Of a DNA stretch of 7,975 nucleotides, positions 1 to 6,211 are shown piece by piece. Position 1 is the first letter of the stretch, and each line of letters opens with the position of its first letter. The notes beneath the pieces are model-generated. The model worked only from the letters and a program-made list of their open reading frames with translations, was not told where the DNA came from and did no database searches. Source of the DNA: Lachnospiraceae bacterium (GTDB lineage: Bacteria > Bacillota > Clostridia > Lachnospirales > Lachnospiraceae); NCBI GenBank assembly GCA_017420605.1, contig JAFOIS010000241.1, positions 1-7,975 of the forward strand, given 5' to 3'. The translations under genes and the position numbers were made by a program.

Positions 1-1343
1 TATTCACGCGTTCTCGCCTTATCGGCTTTGTAAAACTTATCCCACAGTTTTCCGAGTGAATCCTGCGGAATGGGATCGCCGGTGTTGAAGACGGAAGTGA
101 TGATCTCACCTTCTTTTTTCGTCAGGCGGATCTCGATCTTCTTATCATACAGCGCGAAATGAAGGGCGTTCGTCAGATAATTGGTCAGGACCTCTTCAAT
201 GCCGAATTCATCGCCGTACACAAATACGGGTTCGTCCTGTGAAAACAGGACGCTTACGCCGCACTCGTCGATCATCAGTTTCATGCCGCCGATCACGCCC
301 CGTATGAGTGCCGTAAGATCAAAGCGGGCGAGCTCCAGCTTTTCGTTGCCGGACTCGAGACGGTTGAGCGTAAGGAGCTGGCGCACGAGGCGGTTCATCT
401 TCGAGGACTCGTCAACGATGACGTCGCAGTAGAAATCGCGGCTGTCCGGATCGTCCGCAATATTGTCGCGCAGTCCCTCCGCATAGCCCTGGATGAGCGC
501 GATCGGCGTTTTGAGTTCATGCGAAACATTATTGATGAACTCTTTGCGCATCTCGTCGATGCGGGTCTTTTCCTCGACGTCCTTCTCCAGCGCGAGGTTG
601 GCGGTCTTCAGCTCGGTGATCGTGGAATCGAGCTCGTCCGACAGCGTGTTCAGCTGCTGCCCGAGCACGTCGATCTCATTCTCCCTGCCCTTCCTCACTT
701 CATACTTCGTATCAAAATCGAGAGAAGCCATTTTCTGCGAGATGGCCGTCAGCTCTTCGATCGGCTTCGTGAAGCGGCGAAGAATAAAATACAGGAGCAC
801 GGAAGCCGCCGCAACGACGAGGCCGCCGAGAATGATATTGAACTTGTTCGAGATCCGTGCGCTCTCTTTCATACTTTCCATGGGCGTACGGATCAGGAAA
901 TAATCGCCGTTTTCGAGCTGTCCCCAAAGTTCCAGGTAATCGAGGGTATTCCAGTCCCGCGCTTTCTGGACGGTGTAGCGTTCGGCTTCTTCCACGATCT
1001 CGATCTCACCGCGGTAAATACCGGTATAATAACCGAAGAGCCTCGCGGAGAGGATCTGCGGATCGCCGTATGAAATATAAGCCGTATGCAGTTCGCTGTC
1101 CGCAATGAAAAACTGCAGGTTGTCGATCGTCGCGATACCCGCGAGCCTTGTCTCGAAAGAGCCGGAATCGTAGGCGTCCGTATTCGTGCGCAGAAATTCA
1201 TAAGCGTTATGAAGGCGGCCTACTTTCGCCCGCTGATATACCCTGCCGAGCAGCAGTCCGTCGAACACCCCGATCGTAACGAGCGACAGTACGATCACGA
1301 GTACAACGATGGCGATCAGCTGGCGGCGCAGCGAATGCTTCAT
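1..1343 (-). CDS. Sensor histidine kinase, C-terminus cut by window edge
   Basis: This is a membrane sensor kinase, the partner of the response regulator just upstream; it should autophosphorylate on histidine and pass the phosphate to that regulator's Asp55. The 447 visible residues show TM1 at about 9-32, an extracytoplasmic sensor region of about 135 residues (34-167), TM2 at about 170-188, a HAMP linker from about 189 (RRFTKPIEELT), and a dimerisation region with the H-box NNVSHELKTPIALIQGYAEGL, where His275 is the phosphorylation site. The ATP-binding part has an N-box (YLTNALHFA, Asn392), the NTGDPIP motif, and an F-box LWDKFYKADKARTRE at the window edge. The G2 glycine box and the stop lie beyond the window, so the gene is incomplete here, not necessarily broken. 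The ATG overlaps the regulator's TGA (ATGA), and GGAGGA lies 6 nt upstream. The sensor region matches no family I recognise, so the signal is unknown. Family call is very secure. Confidence 0.95.
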   Translation of the reverse strand, partial: MKHSLRRQLIAIVVLVIVLSLVTIGVFDGLLLGRVYQRAKVGRLHNAYEFLRTNTDAYDSGSFETRLAGIATIDNLQFFIADSELHTAYISYGDPQILSARLFGYYTGIYRGEIEIVEEAERYTVQKARDWNTLDYLELWGQLENGDYFLIRTPMESMKESARISNKFNIILGGLVVAAASVLLYFILRRFTKPIEELTAISQKMASLDFDTKYEVRKGRENEIDVLGQQLNTLSDELDSTITELKTANLALEKDVEEKTRIDEMRKEFINNVSHELKTPIALIQGYAEGLRDNIADDPDSRDFYCDVIVDESSKMNRLVRQLLTLNRLESGNEKLELARFDLTALIRGVIGGMKLMIDECGVSVLFSQDEPVFVYGDEFGIEEVLTNYLTNALHFALYDKKIEIRLTKKEGEIITSVFNTGDPIPQDSLGKLWDKFYKADKARTRE

Positions 1344-2026
1344 TCGGGATCCTCCGGATCGAACTTATAACCCATACCCCAGATCGTACGGATCAGGTTG
1401 CCCTTCTCTCCCATCTTGCTGCGGAGCTTCTTGACGTGCGTGTCGATGGTGCGTGCGTCTCCGAAATAGTCGTAGTTCCAGACCGCGTTTAGAATTTTCT
1501 CCCGCGAGAGCGCGATGCCCTGGTTTTCCAGAAAATAAGTCAGCAGCTCAAATTCCTTGAAGGACAGTTCGATCTGGCGGCCGTCGATCGTTACCGTATG
1601 CGCGGTCTTGTCGATCCGGATCCCGCCGGCTTCGATCACGTCGGACGAGCCGGATATGCCGCTTCTGCGGAGCAGCGCTTCGATGCGCGCGACAAGGATC
1701 CTCGGTGAAAACGGCTTGGAAATGTATTCGTCGACACCGAGCTCGAAACCGAGAAGCTCGTCACGTTCGTCGGCCCGCGCCGTCAGCATGACGATCGGGA
1801 CCTTTGATTCCTTGCGGATCTCACGGCAGACTTCCCAGCCGTCCATTTTCGGCATCATGACGTCAAGCAGAATGAGCGCGATATCCTTTTCCGAGAAAAA
1901 GATATCGACAGCCTGTTCGCCGTCTCCGGCCTCAAGGACGGTATAGCCTTTCTTGACAAGGAAATCCCGGACGAGCTTCCGCATGCGGGCTTCGTCGTCA
2001 ACAACAAGGATCTTGATATCAGCCAT
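1340..2026 (-). CDS. OmpR/PhoB-family response regulator
   Basis: This 228-residue DNA-binding regulator is the usual length for the family. The receiver domain (about 4-115) has the acidic pair Asp10-Asp11, the phosphoacceptor Asp55 (LLDVMMPKMDGWE), Thr82 and Lys104 (SKPFSP), the complete phosphorylation set. The winged-helix DNA-binding domain follows at about 130-226, with the family hallmarks LSFKEFELLTYFLENQG, ALSREKILNAVW, RTIDTHVKKLRSKMG and IRTIWGMGYKF. It is expected to be phosphorylated by the kinase encoded next and to act on promoters as a dimer. The gene starts only 2 bp after the sulfhydrylase stop and overlaps the kinase ATG by 4 bp, so it is almost certainly co-transcribed with both. 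Its targets cannot be told from sequence; the divergent promoter region at 4486-4641 is an obvious candidate for autoregulation, which is inference. Confidence 0.97.
   Translation of the reverse strand: MADIKILVVDDEARMRKLVRDFLVKKGYTVLEAGDGEQAVDIFFSEKDIALILLDVMMPKMDGWEVCREIRKESKVPIVMLTARADERDELLGFELGVDEYISKPFSPRILVARIEALLRRSGISGSSDVIEAGGIRIDKTAHTVTIDGRQIELSFKEFELLTYFLENQGIALSREKILNAVWNYDYFGDARTIDTHVKKLRSKMGEKGNLIRTIWGMGYKFDPEDPE
1350..1355 (-). promoter_or_regulatory. Ribosome binding site of the histidine kinase
   Basis: On the minus strand this reads GGAGGA, 6 nt before the ATG at 1343. It lies within the last codons of the response regulator gene. Together with the ATGA stop/start overlap it fixes the kinase start and suggests translational coupling of regulator and kinase. 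Confidence 0.8.
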
Positions 2027-2028
2027 GT

Positions 2029-3309
2029 TTATTCTCCGATCGAGGCCAGGGCGTTGGCAAGGTCTTCGATGATATCATCCACATTTTCGATGCCCACGGA
2101 AAGACGGATAAGATCCGGTGAAACGCCTGCCAGAAGCAGTTCTTCATCGGACATCTGCCGGTGTGTGGAGGAAGCGGGATGCAGTACGCATGTATGGGCG
2201 TCCGCGACGTGCGTCGCGATCATGGCGACCTTCAGTTCCTTCATGAAGGCTTCCGCGCCCTTGCGTCCGCCTTTTACGCCGAAGGAAATGACGCCGCAGG
2301 TGCCGTTCGGCATGTACTTTTTTGCGCGTTCATAATACTTGTTGCCCGGCAGGCCCGGATAATTCACCCAGCTGACGTTCGGCTGCTTTTCAAGGAATTC
2401 CGCGACCTTCTGCGCGTTGGCGACATGCCGTTCCATCCTGACGGCCAGGGATTCAAGGCCGAGATTCAGGAAGAAAGCGTTCATCGGCGCCTGGATCGAT
2501 CCGAGGTCACGCATGAGCTGCGCGGTTGCCTTGGTGATAAACGCGCCGCCCTGTCCGAACTTCTCCGCGTAGGTGATGCCGTGATAGGATTCGTCGGGCG
2601 TCGTAAGTCCCGGGAATTTGTCGGCATGCGCCATCCAGTCGAAGTTGCCGGAATCGACGATACAGCCGCCGACCGCCGCGTCGTGGCCGTCCATATACTT
2701 GGTCGTGGAATGGGTGACGATATCCGCGCCGAACTCGATCGGACGGCAGTTGATCGGCGTTGCGAACGTATTGTCGATGATCAGGGGCACACCGTGCGCA
2801 TGGGCGGCATTCGCGAACCGTTCGATATCAAAGACCGTAAGGGCGGGATTCGCGATCGTCTCTCCGAAGACTGCTTTTGTGTTGGGCCGGAAGGCGGCTT
2901 CCAGTTCCTCATCGGTGCAGTCCGGATCGATAAAGGTGAATTCGATGCCCATACGGCGCATCGTCACGCTGAAAAGATTATAGGTACCGCCGTAGATAGC
3001 CGTCGAGGAGATCACGTGATCGCCTATTCCGGCAAGGTTGAAGACGGAAAAGAAGGAAGCCGCCTGGCCGGAGGACGTCAGCATGGCAGCGGTGCCGCCT
3101 TCCAGCGCCGCGATCTTTGCGGCGACCATGTCGTTCGTGGGATTCTGCAGACGGGTATAAAAATAGCCGGGAGCTTCCAGATCGAAGAGTTTGCCCATGT
3201 CTTCGCTCGTATCGTATTTAAAGGTCGTGCTCTGCACGATCGGGATCATGCGGGATTCCCCGTTTTTCGGTGTATAGCCTGCCTGAATGCATTTGGTTTC
3301 TAATTTCAT
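2029..3309 (-). CDS. metY: O-acetylhomoserine sulfhydrylase (Cys/Met metabolism PLP enzyme)
   Basis: This 426-residue cytosolic enzyme of the Cys/Met-metabolism PLP family most likely makes homocysteine from O-acetylhomoserine and sulfide, or methionine directly from methanethiol. The cofactor lysine is Lys204 in THSTTKYMDGH. Asp179 (IIDNTFATP) should pair with the pyridine nitrogen, Tyr106 (YGGT) stack on the ring, Tyr51/Arg53 (YTRLQNPT) reach the neighbouring active site, and Arg402 (LIRLSVGIEN) bind substrate carboxylate. The length and the segment SYHGITYAEKFGQGGAFITK then RDLGSIQAPMNAFFLNLGLESLAVRMERH favour the sulfhydrylase subgroup over cystathionine gamma-synthase or methionine gamma-lyase, which are usually shorter, but substrate choice is not certain. 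AAGGAG lies 7 nt before the ATG. It follows the M20 gene by 21 bp and precedes the response regulator by 2 bp. No S-box or T-box leader is found before the gene or operon, so methionine control, if present, works otherwise. Confidence 0.93.
   Translation of the reverse strand: MKLETKCIQAGYTPKNGESRMIPIVQSTTFKYDTSEDMGKLFDLEAPGYFYTRLQNPTNDMVAAKIAALEGGTAAMLTSSGQAASFFSVFNLAGIGDHVISSTAIYGGTYNLFSVTMRRMGIEFTFIDPDCTDEELEAAFRPNTKAVFGETIANPALTVFDIERFANAAHAHGVPLIIDNTFATPINCRPIEFGADIVTHSTTKYMDGHDAAVGGCIVDSGNFDWMAHADKFPGLTTPDESYHGITYAEKFGQGGAFITKATAQLMRDLGSIQAPMNAFFLNLGLESLAVRMERHVANAQKVAEFLEKQPNVSWVNYPGLPGNKYYERAKKYMPNGTCGVISFGVKGGRKGAEAFMKELKVAMIATHVADAHTCVLHPASSTHRQMSDEELLLAGVSPDLIRLSVGIENVDDIIEDLANALASIGE
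2032..2037 (-). promoter_or_regulatory. Ribosome binding site of the response regulator, inside the sulfhydrylase gene
   Basis: On the minus strand GGAGAA lies 5 nt before the regulator's ATG. These six bases are also the last two sense codons (Gly-Glu) of the sulfhydrylase gene, directly before its TAA. Ribosomes ending the sulfhydrylase would therefore sit on the regulator's start signal, which supports translational coupling of the two genes. Confidence 0.8.
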
Positions 3310-3330
3310 CGCTAAACTCCTTTGCTTTGC

Positions 3331-4485
3331 TTATAATTCCGAGATAACGCCGGCAAGAAGCTTTGCCCTTACCGGAAGTGATGCACATTCCGCGTATTCT
3401 TTGACGGTATGCGCGCCGTCCCCTACCGCGCCCATGGAACAGACCGTCGGAATGCCGATCAGCGTCGTATAGGCGGAATCGCTGCCGCCGCCGCGAACGA
3501 TCGGCCGGAACTCTCCGAGGTCATGCGCCTTCGCATAGGCTGCGATCCTGTCAAACAGCGCGTCGTTTGCCGCTGTGTGTTCCATGGCCGGCAGATCGTG
3601 TGCGATCTCCATGGACGAGACCGTGCCGGGAACATAGGATGTTTCGACGATGCCGCGTACGATCCGGATCGCCTCTTCTTTCATTTCCTCATTGAGGAAG
3701 CGGATATCGAGGGAGATACGGCAATGGGTCGGAATGATGTTGACGACGGTGCCGCCTTCAATGATGCCGCAGTTGATCGTCATGCCGCCCGGCACACTCT
3801 GTTTTTCAAGCTCAATGACTTTATAAGCGGCTTCCCGTATCGCGGAGGCGCTTTCGAAATACGCGTTGCCGGCGTGGCCGCCGATCCCTTCAATGTCAAT
3901 AACGATACGGAGCACACCCTTCCGCCCGACGGTCAGGCTTCCTTCGCAGCCGGTCTCGCAGTTGAAGGCGGCGATGCAGCCCTTTGCGTTTTCCGTAAAG
4001 AGCTCGCGGCGGTTTTTCATGCCGATATGCTCTCCGCTTTCTTCGTCCGGATTGATGATAAGACGGACCGCACGGTGCGGGACGCCGGACAGACGCAGGC
4101 CTTCCATCGCCAGCAGGGCGACACAGAGCCCGCCTTTCATGTCTGCCACGCCAGGACCGTAGATCCTCCCGTTCCGTTCATGGACAGGGATCTTTCCGAA
4201 CGCGCCCTTTTCGTGGACGGTGTCCATATGGCCGAGCAGCGCGACAGGCGCGCTCTCTTCCGGCACGCCGTATCCGGGAAGTGTGAAGATAAGAGCGTCT
4301 CCCCCGCCTTCCGGGAAGCGGATCCGGTCGGTCAGAAGGCCGTGTTCATTTGCAAAATAACACAGAAGGTCAGCCTGTGCGTTCAACGCTTCCACGTCAT
4401 CCGAACGCGTCTCCATCATACACAGGTCGATCCAGAGTTTGTGGTACAGTTCCGTTGTGCCGTCGATCCGGTCAAAAAGCTCCAT
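3331..4485 (-). CDS. M20-family zinc metallopeptidase (carboxypeptidase G2-like)
   Basis: This 384-residue hydrolase belongs to the M20 group (carboxypeptidase G2, ArgE, DapE, PepT relatives), cytosolic dizinc enzymes that remove C-terminal residues or N-acyl groups. All expected active-site residues are visible: His86 and Asp88 (GHMDTV), bridging Asp115 (GPGVADMKGG), general base Glu148 with Glu149 (NPDEESGE), Glu177 (NCETG), and His359 (GDGAHTVKEY). The lid/dimerisation domain spans about 185-295, with GIGGHAGNAYFESASAI at its start. GGGSDSAYT and the MGAVGDGAHT tail look most like the CPG2 branch, so a substrate such as a glutamyl or N-acyl amino acid conjugate is possible but unproven. 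The reading frame stays open far upstream, antisense to the permease gene, but protein-like sequence begins at this ATG, which also lies downstream of the predicted promoter. The nearest Shine-Dalgarno-like AAGGA is about 13 nt upstream, a poor spacing, so the start is slightly uncertain. It is the first gene of the leftward operon. Confidence 0.92.
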   Translation of the reverse strand: MELFDRIDGTTELYHKLWIDLCMMETRSDDVEALNAQADLLCYFANEHGLLTDRIRFPEGGGDALIFTLPGYGVPEESAPVALLGHMDTVHEKGAFGKIPVHERNGRIYGPGVADMKGGLCVALLAMEGLRLSGVPHRAVRLIINPDEESGEHIGMKNRRELFTENAKGCIAAFNCETGCEGSLTVGRKGVLRIVIDIEGIGGHAGNAYFESASAIREAAYKVIELEKQSVPGGMTINCGIIEGGTVVNIIPTHCRISLDIRFLNEEMKEEAIRIVRGIVETSYVPGTVSSMEIAHDLPAMEHTAANDALFDRIAAYAKAHDLGEFRPIVRGGGSDSAYTTLIGIPTVCSMGAVGDGAHTVKEYAECASLPVRAKLLAGVISEL

Positions 4486-4505
4486 CTTGTAAGAATTTTC
4501 CTTTC

Positions 4506-4521
4506 TGCGGGTATTTCCGCA
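4506..4521. other. Short inverted repeat in the M20 leader
   Basis: TGCGG at 4506-4510 and CCGCA at 4517-4521 are inverted around a 6-base loop. The element lies in the predicted untranslated leader of the M20 gene, next to its weak Shine-Dalgarno sequence. It could be a small RNA hairpin or a half-site pair for a regulator, but five base pairs is short enough to be chance. Confidence 0.3.
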
Positions 4522-4538
4522 AAATATTACATCATAAG

Positions 4539-4567
4539 ATTGTAACACAGATCGTGCCGTATGTGAT
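4539..4567 (-). promoter_or_regulatory. Predicted sigma-A promoter of the M20-metY-regulator-kinase operon
   Basis: Read on the minus strand, the -10 box is TACAAT (4539-4544, five of six consensus bases), preceded by TGT, which gives an extended -10. The -35 box is ATCACA (4562-4567, four of six bases matching TTGACA), and the spacer is exactly 17 bp. Transcription would start near 4532, giving a leader of roughly 45-50 nt before the M20 ATG. The -35 box overlaps the -10 region of the divergent permease promoter. This is a consensus match by eye, not a measured promoter. Confidence 0.6.
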
Positions 4568-4572
4568 ATAGT
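4564..4572 (+). promoter_or_regulatory. Predicted extended -10 promoter of the AEC permease
   Basis: The plus strand reads TGA then TATAGT (4567-4572), an extended -10 element with four of six consensus bases in the hexamer, including the key first two and the last. No good -35 box lies 17 bp upstream, as is common for extended -10 promoters. The start point would be near 4579, leaving a leader of about 63 nt. The element overlaps the -35 box of the opposing promoter, so both may not be occupied by polymerase at once. Confidence 0.45.
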
Positions 4573-4592
4573 AAATCTCGTAATCGCCGCGC

Positions 4593-4606
4593 GGCACGGA
4601 AGTGCC
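4593..4606 (+). other. Hairpin with GGAA tetraloop in the permease leader
   Basis: GGCAC (4593-4597) and GTGCC (4602-4606) can pair around the loop GGAA, which fits the stable GNRA type. It lies in the predicted untranslated leader, about 25 nt before the permease ribosome binding site. There is no T-run after it, so it is not a terminator. It may influence message stability or be an accident of sequence. The left arm is also part of a longer-range inverted repeat, CGTGCCG at 4553-4559 with CGGCACG at 4592-4598. Confidence 0.35.
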
Positions 4607-4631
4607 CGGCCCAGTATGATGCGGAATATCC

Positions 4632-4636
4632 GGAGG
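4632..4636 (+). promoter_or_regulatory. Ribosome binding site of the AEC permease
   Basis: GGAGG ends 5 nt before the ATG at 4642, a strong consensus Shine-Dalgarno sequence that fixes the permease start. Confidence 0.85.
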
Positions 4637-4641
4637 GAAAT

Positions 4642-5565
4642 ATGCTTGAGAATGCCGTACTGATCCTGAAACAGATCCTGACGATGTTTATACTTGCCGG
4701 CGTCGGCTATGCGCTCTTCCGGACAAAGAAGATCTCGAAGGAAGGAAGCCGCGCGATCGCGAACATCCTTATTTTTGTTTCGCTTCCCTGCGTTATCGTA
4801 AACGGCTTCCTTGTGGAAAGAACGCCGGAACGCGTGAAGGGCCTTCTGATCTCCGCGCTGCTGGCTCTTATCTGCCTTCTTGCATCGGCCTTCATATCCC
4901 GTTTCGTATTTAAGAAGGACTCGATCGCGGTCTTTGCTTCTACGTTTTCCAATCCCGGTTTCTTCGGCGTGCCGATCATCGTCGCGGCTCTCGGGTCGGG
5001 CGCGGTCTTTTATATTGCCGCGTTTATCGCGTTCATCAATCTCGGACAGTGGACCTACGGCGTCGCGATCATGACAGGAAAAAAAGGATCTCTTTCTCCG
5101 AAAAAGATCCTTCTTGCCCCGTTCTTTATCGCGACTGTGATCGGTCTTCTCCTCTTCTTTACGAAGCTGCCCGTTCCGGGCGTGATCCGCACCGGCATTA
5201 CGACACTGGCCGGTATCAACACCGCGCTCGCCATGTTCTCGGTCGGGATCTATCTTGCGCAGACGGACATCCTGCCGATGTTCCGTAATCCGATACTGTA
5301 TAAAATATCCCTCGTCAGGCTTCTCATCATTCCGGCCGTGACGATCCTCATCCTCTGGTTCGTGCCGAAATCCTATATGGATATGAAGCTTTCGCTCTTT
5401 CTCGCGTGCGCGGCGCCGGTCGGCTCCAACGTCGCCGTCTATGCGCAGCTTCATAACGCGGATTACCGTTATGCCGTGGAAACGATCATTGTGTCCACAC
5501 TTCTGTCCGTGATCTCCCTGCCGCTGCTGACACTGATCGCGCAGTTCCTCTGGAACCTGTTCTGA
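4642..5565 (+). CDS. AEC-family (auxin efflux carrier-like) permease
   Basis: This 307-residue integral membrane protein is of the AEC/PIN-like transporter family, whose bacterial members (MdcF, MleP and YwkB types) carry malonate, malate or unknown small solutes. About ten membrane segments can be placed: roughly 5-25, 37-57, 66-86, 98-117, 121-141, 156-174, 183-205, 217-240, 248-268 and 281-301. Family hallmarks are the proline-broken helix FSNPGFFGVPI (Asn104-Pro105) and the C-terminal stretch CAAPVGSNVAVYAQLHNADYRYAVETIIVSTLLSVISLPLL. Length matches the family. It is transcribed alone from a control region shared with the leftward M20-sulfhydrylase-two-component operon and ends before a strong terminator. 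A role in moving the substrate or product of that operon is reasonable, but direction and substrate cannot be told from sequence. Confidence 0.92.
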   Translation: MLENAVLILKQILTMFILAGVGYALFRTKKISKEGSRAIANILIFVSLPCVIVNGFLVERTPERVKGLLISALLALICLLASAFISRFVFKKDSIAVFASTFSNPGFFGVPIIVAALGSGAVFYIAAFIAFINLGQWTYGVAIMTGKKGSLSPKKILLAPFFIATVIGLLLFFTKLPVPGVIRTGITTLAGINTALAMFSVGIYLAQTDILPMFRNPILYKISLVRLLIIPAVTILILWFVPKSYMDMKLSLFLACAAPVGSNVAVYAQLHNADYRYAVETIIVSTLLSVISLPLLTLIAQFLWNLF

Positions 5566-5585
5566 TACGTCTCTTAAGGAAATGC

Positions 5586-5616
5586 AAAGCCCCGCCCATG
5601 GAAGGCGGGGCTTTTT
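5586..5616 (+). terminator. Intrinsic terminator of the AEC permease, possibly bidirectional
   Basis: An 11-bp perfect stem, AAAGCCCCGCC (5586-5596) with GGCGGGGCTTT (5604-5614), encloses the 7-base loop CATGGAA, and the T-run extends to 5616. It begins 20 bp after the permease stop. The convergent phosphoesterase gene ends at 5651, so the same hairpin could also stop leftward transcripts, though on that strand only three T residues follow the stem before GCATTT, which is weaker. Confidence 0.93.
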
Positions 5617-5656
5617 ATATGCGGGCCGTTACGGTTTTATATGCGGGCCGTTACGG
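5613..5656. repeat. Perfect 22-bp tandem duplication
   Basis: The 22 bases at 5613-5634 are repeated without a mismatch at 5635-5656, directly adjacent. Each unit begins TTTTATATGCGGGC and ends CCGTTACGG. The second unit covers the last two codons of the leftward phosphoesterase gene (Pro and TAA), so the first unit carries a relic copy of the stop region. The first unit's TTTT is part of the terminator's T-run. The bases on either side do not extend the match, so the unit is exactly 22 bp. It is probably a recent local duplication. Confidence 0.97.
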
Positions 5657-6193
5657 CGTCCAGGTCTTGTAGACGGTACCGTCAAGTTTCTTCCAGAAAA
5701 AGGTCCCGTCGCAAAGGATCATATATGCGTTCGGCGATCCGTCTTTCGGGAGCGAGACCGAACCAGGGTTCAGATAAAGGATGCCGTGCGCATCCTCGAG
5801 AGCCGGCACATGCGTATGCCCGTGAAGAAGGATGTCTCCTTCCTTAAGAGGCGGAAGATTTCCCGTATTGAAATGATGTCCGTGCGTGATGAAGATGAGG
5901 CGCTCTTCCAGCGGAAGGAGTGCGTAGTCCGCCATGACCGGAAACGGCAGCATGAGCTGGTCCACTTCGGCTTCACAGTTGCCGCGAACCGCGAGGATCT
6001 GTCCGCCGATCTCGCTGAGCATGGCCGCGACTTCTTTCGGCGCATAGTCTTTCGGAAGGTCGTTGCGCGGCCCGTGATAGAGAAGGTCTCCGAGCAGGAT
6101 CATGCGGTCCGCACCTTCCCTCTCCCATGCTTCCATCAGCTTCCGGCAGAAGAAGGCGGAGCCGTGGATATCTGAGGCGATCAGGAATTTCAA
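5651..6193 (-). CDS. yfcE: YfcE-type metallophosphoesterase
   Basis: This 180-residue cytosolic calcineurin-like phosphoesterase is close in length to E. coli YfcE (184 residues), a manganese-dependent phosphodiesterase active on artificial substrates with no settled natural role. The metal and catalytic motifs are complete and in order: Asp8 and His10 (SDIHG), Asp36 (GDLLYHGPRN), Asn72-Cys-Glu (GNCEAEVDQ), His104 (THGHHFN), and His124 with His126 (HGHTHVP), followed by NPGSVSLPK. The start is a TTG, chosen because it gives the canonical N-terminus MKFLIASDIHG and follows GGAG at 8 nt. It lies 18 bp after the small membrane protein gene, in an apparent operon with that gene and the carboxypeptidase. 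Its stop codon lies inside the right copy of the 22-bp tandem duplication, which leaves the reading frame intact. Confidence 0.93.
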   Translation of the reverse strand: MKFLIASDIHGSAFFCRKLMEAWEREGADRMILLGDLLYHGPRNDLPKDYAPKEVAAMLSEIGGQILAVRGNCEAEVDQLMLPFPVMADYALLPLEERLIFITHGHHFNTGNLPPLKEGDILLHGHTHVPALEDAHGILYLNPGSVSLPKDGSPNAYMILCDGTFFWKKLDGTVYKTWTP

Positions 6194-6201
6194 TGCGGTA
6201 T

Positions 6202-6207
6202 CTCCTT
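6202..6207 (-). promoter_or_regulatory. Ribosome binding site selecting the TTG start of the phosphoesterase
   Basis: On the minus strand AAGGAG lies 8 nt before TTG at 6193. No in-frame ATG offers an equally good site, and the TTG gives the conserved family N-terminus, so this site decides the start. Confidence 0.8.
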
Positions 6208-6211
6208 CCCG

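Noticed and set aside
519..1073. Plus-strand open frames opposite the histidine kinase
   Set aside because: The minus-strand kinase frame is continuous from 1343 to the left edge with all expected motifs, so these are shadows.
2161..3303. Long plus-strand open frame of 380 codons opposite the sulfhydrylase gene
   Set aside because: It is antisense to an intact, motif-complete enzyme and has no recognisable protein features. Codon bias of the real gene keeps the opposite frame free of stops.
3409..4545. Long plus-strand open frame of 378 codons opposite the M20 gene
   Set aside because: Same situation: shadow of a well-supported gene, no ribosome binding site or domain signal.
4486..5454. 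Extension of the M20 reading frame by over 320 residues upstream, antisense to the permease gene
   Set aside because: The extension is dominated by Arg, Asp, Glu, His and Lys, as expected from the antisense of a membrane protein gene, has no family similarity I can see, and crosses the predicted promoter region. The M20 protein fits family length when started at 4485.
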